Assembly: GCF_015904235.1 (NCBI RefSeq)
Contig: NZ_JADZLT010000054.1
Coordinates: forward strand, 2,501-66,500
Source: Methylobrevis albus
GTDB lineage: Bacteria > Pseudomonadota > Alphaproteobacteria > Rhizobiales > Pleomorphomonadaceae
DNA length: 64,000 nt
Direction of reading: 5' to 3'
Below the pieces are notes generated by a model, which saw only the letters and a list, made by a program, of their open reading frames with translations, was not told the DNA's origin and searched no databases. How positions within the stretch are numbered: position 1 is the first letter of the stretch; each line of letters opens with the position of its first letter. Both the position numbers and the translations under genes were made by a program. This document shows positions 1 to 8,532 of the stretch, piece by piece.

Positions 1-174
1 CAGGGTCATTTTCGGCCGATTTCGCCCCGGACTCGGCGCGCGGATCTGAAAATTTTTCCGCACGGTCCAAAAAAATTCGTCGCCCCCTGCGAAAAGCCGC
101 CCCGGAGGACGGCGTCGCCCTCCCCTGCCCCGATCAGGCCCGCAGGCCCCTGTATTCGCCGGGGTCGACCGGGA
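1..174. other. Window edge, no gene seen
   Basis: High-GC sequence with two A/T-rich patches (around 51-57 and 70-77). I see no convincing coding frame, hairpin terminator or RNA gene. The arfB gene on the minus strand ends at its right edge, so this is the 3' side of that gene. Confidence 0.4.
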
Positions 175-597
175 TCAGTCCGCGTCGGGCCGCGAGCGCC
201 GGCCCGCCTTCACCACGGAACGCTTGGTCTTCGAGGCGAGGCGCCGCTCCTTCGAGGCTTTCGTCGGCTTGGTCGGCCGGCGCGGCTTCTCGCGGACCGT
301 GGCCTGGCGGATCAGCGCCACCAGCCGCGCCAGTGCCTCCTCGCGATTGCGCAGCTGGCTGCGGTGCTCCTGCGCGGTGATGACGATGACACCGTCCTGG
401 GTCAGCCGGCTGCCGGCGAGCTTCATCAGCCGCACGGCGACGTCGTCGGGCAGTGACGGCGAGCCGCGCACGTTGAACCGGAGCTGCACCGCGCTCGACG
501 TGGTGTTGACGTGCTGCCCGCCCGGCCCAGAGGCCCGGATAAAGCTCTCCTCGATCTCGCACTCGTCGATGGAGAGCGTCGGCGTGATGACGATCAT
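175..597 (-). CDS. arfB: Alternative ribosome-rescue factor ArfB (YaeJ-type peptidyl-tRNA hydrolase)
   Basis: A 140-residue protein of the class-I release-factor-like family. It releases stalled peptides from ribosomes lacking a stop codon in the A site. The catalytic GGQ motif is visible as ASGPGGQHVN at about residues 22-31, and the C-terminus (from about residue 105) is the lysine/arginine-rich tail that ArfB inserts into the empty mRNA channel. The length matches the family (about 140). A strong AGGAGG precedes the ATG. It has no operon partner in view and is divergent from the aminotransferase across 287 bp that presumably holds both promoters. Confidence 0.93.
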   Translation of the reverse strand: MIVITPTLSIDECEIEESFIRASGPGGQHVNTTSSAVQLRFNVRGSPSLPDDVAVRLMKLAGSRLTQDGVIVITAQEHRSQLRNREEALARLVALIRQATVREKPRRPTKPTKASKERRLASKTKRSVVKAGRRSRPDAD

Positions 598-884
598 GGC
601 GGCGCCTCCTTCGCGGCCGGCCGGACCCCGGCGCCGAACCGGGCCGCTCCGTGGAGAGAGGTGATAGCGCGTCGCGCGCGAGCGGGCGACCGTTGACCGG
701 CGCTTCGTGTCGCGGATTCGGCCGATCCCCGCCCGGCTGGGTCCCGGTCACGCCCCCGCCGCCGATACGCATGGCCCCGAATCGACCCGCCGGGGTGGAG
801 CCGTTCGTCCGCGAATGATATGGGAAGGCCATCCGCCCGGCCGACCGCTCGCCGGGTGCCCCTTCCTTTCCAGCGAGACCCGCC

Positions 885-2075
885 ATGCCCCTGCGCCACG
901 GCCGCGAACTACTGATGATTCCGGGACCGACCACGATCCCCGACGCGGTGCTGCAGGCGATGCACCGCCCCGCGGTCGAGATCTACACCGGCGAACTCGT
1001 CGCGCTCACCGACCGCTGCCTCGTGGACATCAAGCGGCTCTTCGGCACCGCCGGCAACGCCTACATCTATGCCGCCAACGGCCACGGCGCCTGGGAAGCG
1101 GCGCTCTCCAACACGCTGTCGGGCGGCGACAAGGTGCTGGTCCTCGAAAGCGGCCGCTTTGCCACCGGCTGGGGCGAAACCGCCCTCTCGATGGGGCTCG
1201 AGGTCGAGGTGCTGCCGCAGGCGTTTTCCCGCGCCGTCGATCCGGCCGCCGTCCGTGCCCGGCTCGCGGCCGACGACGCCGAGGAGATCGCCGCGATCCT
1301 CGTCGTGCAGATCGACACCGCGTCGGGCGTGATGAACGACATCCCCGCGATCCGCGCCGCGATCGACGCCGCCGGCCACCCGGCGCTGCTGATGGTCGAC
1401 ACCGTCGCCTCGCTCGGCATCGTGCCGTTCGAGATGGACGCCTGGGGCGTCGATGTCGCGATGTGCGGCGCCCAGAAGGGCCTGATGACGCCGCCGGGCC
1501 TCGGCCTCGTCGCCGCCGGCCCGAAGGCGATCGCCGCCCACGCCGACGCCGACCTCGTCACCCGCTACTGGGACTGGACGTTCCGCGACGGGCCCGAGCA
1601 CTACATGAAGTATTGCGGCACCCCGCCGGAGCACCTCCTGTTCGCCTTCCGCAAGGCGCTCGATATCCTGCTCACCGAAGAGGGTCTGGAAGCGGCGCAT
1701 CGCCGCCATGCCCTGCTCGCCGAGGCGACCCGGCGCGCCGTCGCGGTCTGGGCCGAGGCCGGCGCGCTGTCGTTCAACATCGAGGCGCCGTCGGCACGCG
1801 CCAACTCGGTCACGGTGGTACGCACCACGGATCCGGCCGTCGCCCGCCGCCTGGTCGACACCTGCCGCGACCGCTATGGCGTCGTGCTTTCGAACGCCAT
1901 CGGCCAGCTCGAGGGCGGCGGCTTCCGCATCGGCCACATGGGCCACGTCAACGCCGCCGCCCTGCTCGGCACCCTCGCCGTGATCGAGACCGCGCTCGCC
2001 AGCCTCGGCGTGCCGCACGGCGCCGGCGGCACCGCGGCGGCGATCGCCTGGCTGGCGGACGCCACGCGCGACTGA
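885..2075 (+). CDS. Class-V aminotransferase, alanine/serine-glyoxylate aminotransferase family
   Basis: A 396-residue PLP enzyme of the AGXT/SgaA family, which transfers an amino group from alanine or serine to glyoxylate in the cytoplasm. The N-terminus has the family opening LLMIPGPTTIPDAVLQAM (about 9-26), and the PLP lysine is expected in DVAMCGAQKGLMTPPG (about 188-203). In methylotrophs using the serine cycle, serine-glyoxylate aminotransferase is a core enzyme, but this gene is not next to other serine-cycle genes, so the substrate stays open. The upstream ribosome site is weak. No operon partner is evident; the next gene is 237 bp away. Confidence 0.85.
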   Translation: MPLRHGRELLMIPGPTTIPDAVLQAMHRPAVEIYTGELVALTDRCLVDIKRLFGTAGNAYIYAANGHGAWEAALSNTLSGGDKVLVLESGRFATGWGETALSMGLEVEVLPQAFSRAVDPAAVRARLAADDAEEIAAILVVQIDTASGVMNDIPAIRAAIDAAGHPALLMVDTVASLGIVPFEMDAWGVDVAMCGAQKGLMTPPGLGLVAAGPKAIAAHADADLVTRYWDWTFRDGPEHYMKYCGTPPEHLLFAFRKALDILLTEEGLEAAHRRHALLAEATRRAVAVWAEAGALSFNIEAPSARANSVTVVRTTDPAVARRLVDTCRDRYGVVLSNAIGQLEGGGFRIGHMGHVNAAALLGTLAVIETALASLGVPHGAGGTAAAIAWLADATRD

Positions 2076-2312
2076 GCGAGCCGGTTGCGACGGCGCCCGG
2101 CGCCGCCGCAGGCCCGCGCGCCCTGCCGTTCCGGCGACTTCACGCAAGCGTGTGTCGGGCGTGATGGGCTTTTCGGCCGATCCTGTCTGTCCCGATCCGC
2201 CGCCGGCCCCATTTGCCCGACCGCCGCCTCGACGGGGGGCGATGCGATCGGTGCGGCGCGCCCTCTCCTGCCCGGGAGGGGGTGCCCGGGCAATCAGACG
2301 GAGGACGAGAGC

Positions 2313-3296
2313 GTGACCCATGAGATCTACTCACCCCATCGCCGCGGACTTCTGCTCGGCGCCGCCGCCGGCGCGGCGGGCCTTGCGATCCTCGGCCGCC
2401 CATCGATCGGGAACGCCGCCGTGGCCTTGCAGGGACCGCTGAAGCCGAACGTCTACCGCTTCCGCCTCGGCAGCTTCGAGGTGACCACGATTCTCGACGG
2501 CCTCGCGCCCAACGACGGCCCGCACCCGACCTTCGGCGCCGACCAGACGCCGGAAGCCGCCGCCGAGCTCGCGACCGCCAACTTCCTGCCCGCCGACACG
2601 GGCGTGAACAGCTTCACGCCCGTGGTCGTCAACACCGGCACCCAGGTGATCCTGTTCGACACCGGCAACGGCCCGGCGCGCCGCCCGGCCGTCGGCAACC
2701 TCGCCGCCAGCCTCACCGCGGCGGGCATCCTGCCCGAATCGGTCGACATCGTCGTGCTGACGCACTTCCACGGCGACCACATCGGCGGCCTGATGGAAGG
2801 CGAGACCGCCGCCTTCCCGAACGCCGCCTATGTCGCCGGCCGCACCGAATATGATTTCTGGACTCACCCCGATCGCCTGTCCGGCCCGACCGAAAACAGC
2901 GCAAAGCTCGTACAGGCCAACGTCGTGCCCTACGCCGAGCGGATGAACTTCATCGAGCCCGGCGCCGACATCATCACCGGCATCACCGCGATCGAGGCCT
3001 TCGGCCATTCACCCGGCCACATGGCCTACAACATCGAGAGCGAGGGCCGCCGGCTGGTGCTCACCGCCGACACCGCCAACCACTACGTGATGAGCCTGCA
3101 GAAGCCGGACTGGGAAGTGCGCTTCGACATGGACAAGGCGAAGGCCGCGGCGACCCGCAAGTCGATCTTCGGCATGCTCGCCGCCGACAAGGTGCCCTTC
3201 GTCGGCTACCACATGCCGTTCCCGGCGGTCGGCTACGTCGAGCCGATGGGCGACGGGTTCCGCTATGTGGCGGCGGGGTACCAGTTCGATCTGTGA
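2313..3296 (+). CDS. Exported metallo-beta-lactamase-fold hydrolase
   Basis: A protein of about 327 residues if started at the GTG at 2313, which follows a good GGAGG; a longer in-frame reading upstream lacks a ribosome site. The N-terminus carries a Tat-like leader (HRRGLLLGAAAGAAGLAILG, about 9-28). The MBL zinc motif THFHGDH lies near residue 150, a second metal histidine is in FGHSPGH, and a further aspartate in LTADTAN. The layout resembles the quorum-quenching/hydrolytic MBL families, with a C-terminal histidine in VGYHMPFP. The substrate is unknown. A periplasmic location is inferred from the leader. Confidence 0.8.
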   Translation: MTHEIYSPHRRGLLLGAAAGAAGLAILGRPSIGNAAVALQGPLKPNVYRFRLGSFEVTTILDGLAPNDGPHPTFGADQTPEAAAELATANFLPADTGVNSFTPVVVNTGTQVILFDTGNGPARRPAVGNLAASLTAAGILPESVDIVVLTHFHGDHIGGLMEGETAAFPNAAYVAGRTEYDFWTHPDRLSGPTENSAKLVQANVVPYAERMNFIEPGADIITGITAIEAFGHSPGHMAYNIESEGRRLVLTADTANHYVMSLQKPDWEVRFDMDKAKAAATRKSIFGMLAADKVPFVGYHMPFPAVGYVEPMGDGFRYVAAGYQFDL

Positions 3297-3310
3297 GGCC
3301 CGGGGAGGCT

Positions 3311-3340
3311 CTACCGTGGGGCCTCCCCCTCACCTCTCCC
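3311..3340. repeat. Possible solo end of dispersed repeat family I
   Basis: The stretch CCGTGGGGCCTCCCC at 3314-3328, followed by further C/T-rich sequence, resembles the outer end of the repeats at 15.1 and 50.1 kb. There is no opposing arm nearby, and it overlaps the last codons of the permease. It may be a decayed remnant or chance. Confidence 0.3.
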
Positions 3341-4274
3341 CGCGCCGATACGGCTGCATCAGCGCCTGCGGCACCCGCGCCCGCCGCGCCATCACCACCA
3401 GCGCCGCGATCGACATCACGTAGGGGACCATCAGGAACAGCTGGTAGGGCACCAACGCGCCGACGACGTGCTGCAGCCGGAGCTGGTAGGCGTCGAAGAG
3501 GGCAAAGAGCAGCGCGCCGGCGAGCGCCCGGCCCGGGCGCCACGACGCGAACACGACGAGCGCGATGCAGACCCAGCCGCGGCCCTGGATCATCGTCGGG
3601 AAGAAGGAATTGAAGGCCGAGGTGGTGAGATAGGCGCCGCCGACCGCCATCAGCGCGCTGCCCGCCACCACCGCGCCGATCCGCACCCGCGTCGGGTCGA
3701 TGCCCTGCGCTTCCGCCGCATGCGGGTTCTCGCCGACCATCCGCACCGCAAGGCCGAGCGGTGTGCGGGCGAGGACATAGGCGGTGACCGCGATCAGGGC
3801 GATCGCGAGATAGGTCGGCGTCGTCTGCGCGAACAGCGCCGGGCCGAGGAACGGGATGTCGGAAAGCCCCGGGATCGCCAGCGGCTGGAACGGCGTGATC
3901 GTCGGCGGCGACGAGCCCTGCTCCACCACCAGGCGGTAGACATAGTAGGTGAGGCTGGACGCGAGTAGCGTGATGCCGAGGCCGGACACATGCTGCGACA
4001 GGCCGAGCGGCACGGTGAGCGCGGCGTGCAGCAGGCCGGCGATGGCACCCGCGAGAGCGGCGCAGAGCAGCCCGGTCCAGAGGTCGGCGCCCCAGTAGAC
4101 CGACAGCCAGCCGACCATCGCGCCCAGCGTCATGATCCCCTCGATGCCGAGGTTGAGCACGCCAGCCCGCTCGCAGAGCAGCGCGCCGAGCGTGCCGAAG
4201 ATCAGCGGCGTCGCGATGCGGAGCACCGCCGCCCAGAGGCTCGCCTGGGTCAGGATGTCGAGAGCCTCAGTCAT
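3330..4274 (-). CDS. ABC transporter permease, BMP/nucleoside type (second permease)
   Basis: A 314-residue, strongly hydrophobic inner-membrane protein of the branched-chain/ribose-type permease superfamily. The segment GALLCERAGVLNLGIEGIM (about 29-47) is characteristic of the YufQ/NupQ-like permeases paired with BMP lipoproteins for nucleoside uptake. It is the last gene of the operon and overlaps the upstream permease by 4 bp (ATGA). Its stop lies in a GC-rich patch resembling the end of the window's dispersed repeat. Confidence 0.88.
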   Translation of the reverse strand: MTEALDILTQASLWAAVLRIATPLIFGTLGALLCERAGVLNLGIEGIMTLGAMVGWLSVYWGADLWTGLLCAALAGAIAGLLHAALTVPLGLSQHVSGLGITLLASSLTYYVYRLVVEQGSSPPTITPFQPLAIPGLSDIPFLGPALFAQTTPTYLAIALIAVTAYVLARTPLGLAVRMVGENPHAAEAQGIDPTRVRIGAVVAGSALMAVGGAYLTTSAFNSFFPTMIQGRGWVCIALVVFASWRPGRALAGALLFALFDAYQLRLQHVVGALVPYQLFLMVPYVMSIAALVVMARRARVPQALMQPYRRGER

Positions 4275-5317
4275 TTGCGCACCCGGTAGCCGACGAGGAG
4301 CAGCGCCACCAGCATGGTGAGCAGCGACAGCGCGACGATGACGTCGGCGATGAAGCTCGGGATGCCCATCGCCCGGCTCATGCCGTCGGCGCCGACGAAG
4401 ACCGCCGCGACGAACAGCGCCGTGACGACGACGCCGATCGGATTGAGCCCGGCGAGCATGGCGACGACGATGCCGGAATAGCCGTAGCCGGGGGAAAGGT
4501 CGGTGGTGACGTAGCCCTTGAGGCCCGTCACCTCGATCGCACCCGCGAGCCCGGCGAGGCCGCCGGAGATCAGCGCCACCTTCACCAGCGTGCCGGAAAG
4601 CGAGATGCCGGCAAAGCGCGCCGCGGCCGGGCTGTGGCCGGCGGCCCGCGATTCGAAGCCGAACACGGTGCGGCTCTGCACGATGAAGAGCAGCACCGCC
4701 GCGGCGACTGCGATGGCGAGGCCGATGTGGAGCCGCGAGCGCGGCAACAGCTTCGGCAGCTTGTAGGCGGCTTCCACCGGCACCGACTGCGGCCAGCCGA
4801 AGGCGGTCGGGTCGCGAAGCGGTCCCTCGACCATCATCGAGACGAACAGCAGCACGATGAAGTTGAGCAGCAGCGTGGTGACGACCTCGTCGACGCCGAA
4901 ACGCAGGCGCAGCAGCAGCGGCCCGAGCAGCAGCAGCATGCCGGCGAGCGCACCGGCCGCCATCAGGATCGGGATGCCGATCGCGGACGGCAGGCCGAGG
5001 CCGGAGGCGCCGACGGCGGCGGCCGCCAGCGCGCCGAGATAGAACTGCCCCTCGGCGCCGATATTCCAGAGCTTCGCCCGGAAGGCGACGGCGGCGGCGA
5101 GCCCCGTCAGCATCAGCGGCGTCGCGCGCGTCAGCGTCTCGGTGAGCGACAGCCGCGAGCCGAAGGCGCCGATCGCGAGCCGCCGGTAGGCCTCGAGCAC
5201 GTCGGCCCCCGCGGCCGCGATCAGCAGCCCGGCGAGCAGCAGCGCGACGAGCACCGCCGCGAAGGGCGCCGCGATGGCGAGGCCGAGCGGGACATGGGCG
5301 CGCCGTTCAAGCCGCAT
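4271..5317 (-). CDS. ABC transporter permease, BMP/nucleoside type (first permease)
   Basis: A 348-residue membrane protein with about eight to ten hydrophobic segments. FRAKLWNIGAEGQFYLGALA (about 80-99) is the hallmark segment of YufP-like permeases. With the following permease it forms the heterodimeric channel of a nucleoside-type importer. It overlaps the ATPase gene upstream by 11 bp and the next permease by 4 bp, indicating translational coupling. Confidence 0.88.
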   Translation of the reverse strand: MRLERRAHVPLGLAIAAPFAAVLVALLLAGLLIAAAGADVLEAYRRLAIGAFGSRLSLTETLTRATPLMLTGLAAAVAFRAKLWNIGAEGQFYLGALAAAAVGASGLGLPSAIGIPILMAAGALAGMLLLLGPLLLRLRFGVDEVVTTLLLNFIVLLFVSMMVEGPLRDPTAFGWPQSVPVEAAYKLPKLLPRSRLHIGLAIAVAAAVLLFIVQSRTVFGFESRAAGHSPAAARFAGISLSGTLVKVALISGGLAGLAGAIEVTGLKGYVTTDLSPGYGYSGIVVAMLAGLNPIGVVVTALFVAAVFVGADGMSRAMGIPSFIADVIVALSLLTMLVALLLVGYRVRK

Positions 5318-6857
5318 CGGAAGCCTCGTCCCAGAGCCCGGCCATCATCAGCCCCAGCCGCCGCGCGTCGAGCCCGTCCGCCGGCACCGGCGGCGACAGC
5401 CGGCCCTTGACGATCGCCTGCACCCGGTCGGCGAGACCGATCACCTCGTCGAGGTCTTCCGAGATCAGCAGCACGGCAGTGCCGGCCTTGCGCGCGGCGA
5501 GGATCTCGGCGTGCACCGCCGCGATCGCGCCCTCGTCGAGGCCGCGGGTCGGCTGGTTGGCGATCAGGATGCGCGGGCTGTCGATCAGGTTGCGGCCGAG
5601 GATCAGCTTCTGCATGTTGCCGCCCGAGAGCAGCCGCGTCCGCGTTCCCGGCCCGCCGCCGCGCACGTCGAAGCGGGCGATCACGTCGCGCGCGAACGCC
5701 ATCGCCTTCGACCGGCGCACGAAGCCGAACGCCGAGAAGGCGGGCGTGCGCAGCCGCTCGATCACCGCGTTTTCCCACAACGTCATCTCGCCGACCGCAC
5801 CCTCGGTGTTGCGATCCTCCGGCACCCGGCCGATGCCGGCCGCGACGAAGGCCCGCGGGGAAAAATCGGTCGGCGCCTCGCCCTCGAGGCTGAGTGTGCC
5901 GGCGGCGGGGATGGCGAGCCCGGAAACCAGCCGCCCGAGCGCCGCTTGGCCGTTGCCCGACACGCCGATGATGCCGAGCACCTCGCCCGAGCGCACCGCG
6001 AACGACACCGCGTCGAGCCGCTTCGTCCCGGCCTCGGTGACATCGACGCCGACCGCCTCGAGCCGCACCGGCCCCGGCGCCTGCGCCTCGCGCTCTGGCC
6101 GCGCCACCCGGCGCCCGACCATCAGTTCGGCGAGTTCCGCCCGGCTGGTCGCCGCCGCCCGACGCTCGGCGACCACCTTGCCGCCGCGCAGCACGGTCAC
6201 CCGGTCGGCGGCGGCCATCACCTCGCCGAGCTTGTGCGAGATGAAGATCAGCGACAGCCCTTCCGCCGCCATCACCTTCAGCGTCGCGAACAGCCGCTCG
6301 GCCTCCTGCGTCGTCAGCACCGCGGTCGGCTCGTCGAGGATCAGCACGCGCGCGTCGCGGTAGAGGCTTTTCAGGATCTCGACGCGCTGACGCTCGCCGA
6401 CGGAGAGGTCGCCGACCCGCGCCGCCGGATCGACGCCGAGGCCGAAGCGCTCGGCGACCGCGGCGAGCCGCTTTGCCCCCGCCGTCCGGTCGGAGGCGAA
6501 GCGCGTCAGCTTCTCGGTGCCGAGCATGACGTTGTCGAGCACGGTGAGATTGCCGGCGAGGGCGAAATGCTGGTGCACCATGCCGATGCCCGCCTCGATC
6601 GCCGCGCGCGGCTTGCCGGGGGGCAGCTCGCGCCCGAAGGCGACCACCCGGCCCGAATCGGCGGTGTAGTGGCCGAACAGGATGTTCATCAGCGTCGTCT
6701 TGCCGGCGCCGTTCTCGCCAAGCAGCGCAAGCAACTCGCCCTGGCGCAGCTCGAGATCGATCGCGTCGTTGGCGACGAGGCTGCCGAAGCGCTTGGTGAC
6801 GCCTTCGAGCCGCAACACTTCGGGCCGCTCGTCTTGTGACGGGGCGGGCGCGCTCAT
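5307..6857 (-). CDS. Double ABC ATPase of the BMP-type nucleoside importer
   Basis: A 516-residue protein with two ATPase domains, as in RbsA/YufO. Domain 1 has Walker A GENGAGKTTLMN (about 46-57), signature LSVGERQRVEILK and Walker B ARVLILDEPTA. In domain 2 the P-loop is degenerate (GVSGNGQAALGR, about 287-298, without the usual lysine) but LSGGNMQKLILGR is intact; this asymmetry is common in the family. The start overlaps the amidase stop by 4 bp. It energises the two permeases downstream. Confidence 0.92.
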   Translation of the reverse strand: MSAPAPSQDERPEVLRLEGVTKRFGSLVANDAIDLELRQGELLALLGENGAGKTTLMNILFGHYTADSGRVVAFGRELPPGKPRAAIEAGIGMVHQHFALAGNLTVLDNVMLGTEKLTRFASDRTAGAKRLAAVAERFGLGVDPAARVGDLSVGERQRVEILKSLYRDARVLILDEPTAVLTTQEAERLFATLKVMAAEGLSLIFISHKLGEVMAAADRVTVLRGGKVVAERRAAATSRAELAELMVGRRVARPEREAQAPGPVRLEAVGVDVTEAGTKRLDAVSFAVRSGEVLGIIGVSGNGQAALGRLVSGLAIPAAGTLSLEGEAPTDFSPRAFVAAGIGRVPEDRNTEGAVGEMTLWENAVIERLRTPAFSAFGFVRRSKAMAFARDVIARFDVRGGGPGTRTRLLSGGNMQKLILGRNLIDSPRILIANQPTRGLDEGAIAAVHAEILAARKAGTAVLLISEDLDEVIGLADRVQAIVKGRLSPPVPADGLDARRLGLMMAGLWDEASDAA

Positions 6858-8290
6858 GCCGGCAGCCCCGCGATGGGGAACCGATGCGCGAACGGCGCCA
6901 CCTTTTCCAGCGACCGGGCGAGCCGCAGCAGCAGCGCGTCGGCCCCCATCGGCCCGACCAGTTGCACCGGCAGCGGCAGGCCGACGGCATCGACCCCATG
7001 CGGCAGGGTGATCGCCGGCACGCCGGCGACGTTGGCGAGCGCGGCATAGGGCGCGAAATCGCGCATCCGCCGCGTCTGCAACGCGATGTCCGAGTGGCCG
7101 AGCGGGAACGAACCGATGGCGAGCGGCGGCCCGGACAGCATCGGCGTCAGCAGCACGTCGACGTTTCGGAACAGCCGCGCGACCCCCTGCGCGACCTTCG
7201 CCGCCTCGACGACGGCGGTGTAGAGCTCGCCGGCGGTCATCTGCTCGCCGGCCGCAATGAAGGCCGCCGACAGCGGTTCCAGCTCGCCGGCGGCGATCCT
7301 GACGCCGGCGAAATTGCGGGCGAAATTCGCGGCGATGATCGCGGCGAACACCCGGTCGGAGGTGTCCAGCCAGTCGGCGAAGCCCGCCGGCTGCAGCGGC
7401 ACGAGACGGTGGCCGAGGGTTTCCAGCGCCGCGGCCGCGCTCTCCAGCGCCGCGCGTCGCTCGGGCGCGACGGGAGCGCCGTCCGGCGCGTCGAACACGC
7501 AGCCGATGCTGAGCGGCGGCACGGGGGTCTCGAGCCGGCCGCGCGCGGGCAGCCCGAGCGCCGGATCCGGCTCCGGCCCCTCGGCGGCCCCCGCCAGCGC
7601 ATCGAGCGCCGCGGCGCTGTCGCGCACCGAGCGACTGACGACGAGTTCGCTCGCGATGCCGAAGAGGTGGTTGCCGAACTCCGGCCCGGTCGGCGTCGCC
7701 CCGCGCGTCGTCTTCAGCCCGACGAGGCCGCAGCAGGCGGCGGGCACGCGGGTGGAACCGGCGGCGTCCGTCGCATGCGCCACGGCGACGATCCCCGCCG
7801 CCACCGCCGCCGCGGCACCGCCGGACGAGCCGCCCGGCGTGCGCCGCTCGTCGAGCGGGTTGCGCGCGGTCGGCCCGATCGCCGGCTCGGACGAGAGGGC
7901 AAGGCCGAACTCGGGCACCGTGGTGAGGCCGAACGGCACGAGGCCGGCGGCGCGAAAACGTGTGGTGAGGTCGTCGTCCACCGCCGGCACGGCACCGTGC
8001 CGCTCCACCCAGCGCGACCCGGCCACCTTCGGCAGCCCGGCCGCCGCGGCGCCGAGGTCCTTCATCAGGAAGGGCACGCCGAGGAACGGGGTGGCGAGCA
8101 TGTCGGGATCCCCCGCCGCGATGCGGGCGTCGATCTCTGCCGCCGCGGCGAGGCCCATCGCCGCATCGACGTGCCGGACGGCGCCGATTCCGCGGAACTG
8201 ATCCGCGGCATCGAGCGCCGCTTCCATCGCCGCGGTCGCGGTTGTCCGGCGCTGGCGGATGGCATCGGCGAGGGCGAGGGCGTCGGGCAT
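6854..8290 (-). CDS. Amidase (amidase-signature family) inside the nucleoside-transporter operon
   Basis: A 478-residue serine amidase. The Ser-cisSer-Lys triad is visible: lysine in PFLMKDLGA (about 75-83), the glycine/serine-rich GGSSGGAAAAVAAG (about 153-166) and the nucleophile serine in DAAGSTRVPA (about 174-183). The length is normal for the family. It overlaps the ATPase gene by 4 bp, so it is translated with the transporter and probably acts on what the transporter imports, although the substrate cannot be read from sequence. Gatase subunit GatA is a relative, but no gatB or gatC is nearby. Confidence 0.88.
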   Translation of the reverse strand: MPDALALADAIRQRRTTATAAMEAALDAADQFRGIGAVRHVDAAMGLAAAAEIDARIAAGDPDMLATPFLGVPFLMKDLGAAAAGLPKVAGSRWVERHGAVPAVDDDLTTRFRAAGLVPFGLTTVPEFGLALSSEPAIGPTARNPLDERRTPGGSSGGAAAAVAAGIVAVAHATDAAGSTRVPAACCGLVGLKTTRGATPTGPEFGNHLFGIASELVVSRSVRDSAAALDALAGAAEGPEPDPALGLPARGRLETPVPPLSIGCVFDAPDGAPVAPERRAALESAAAALETLGHRLVPLQPAGFADWLDTSDRVFAAIIAANFARNFAGVRIAAGELEPLSAAFIAAGEQMTAGELYTAVVEAAKVAQGVARLFRNVDVLLTPMLSGPPLAIGSFPLGHSDIALQTRRMRDFAPYAALANVAGVPAITLPHGVDAVGLPLPVQLVGPMGADALLLRLARSLEKVAPFAHRFPIAGLPA

Positions 8291-8338
8291 GGGACTGACC
8301 AGGATCGCGGCGACCGAAGCGGACCTCGCCGGCGCCGC

Positions 8339-8500
8339 GCCCCCTCCCTGTCCCTCCCCCGCTTCGCAGGAGAGGGGACGCAGGAGGAGAAGCTGCCGTT
8401 TCCGGCGGCGCAGCGGTCCGGCGCGGATTTCGTTAGGCGAAAGTCCCCTCGCCCATCGTCCCCTCTCCTGCGAAGCGGGGGAGGGACAGGGAGGGGGGAA
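8339..8500. repeat. Dispersed palindromic repeat family I, copy A
   Basis: A left arm at 8341-8380 and right arm at 8457-8496 are perfect 40-bp reverse complements (CCCCTCCCTGTCCCTCCCCC...). The 76-bp core is asymmetric: it starts CAGGAGGAGAAG and ends CTCGCCCAT. The copy lies between the binding-protein gene and the amidase, inside what looks like one operon. Core orientation is the same as copy B and opposite to copies C and D. Confidence 0.9.
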
Positions 8501-8532
8501 GCCTCACGGCAAAGGCTATCGCCGCAGCCCCC

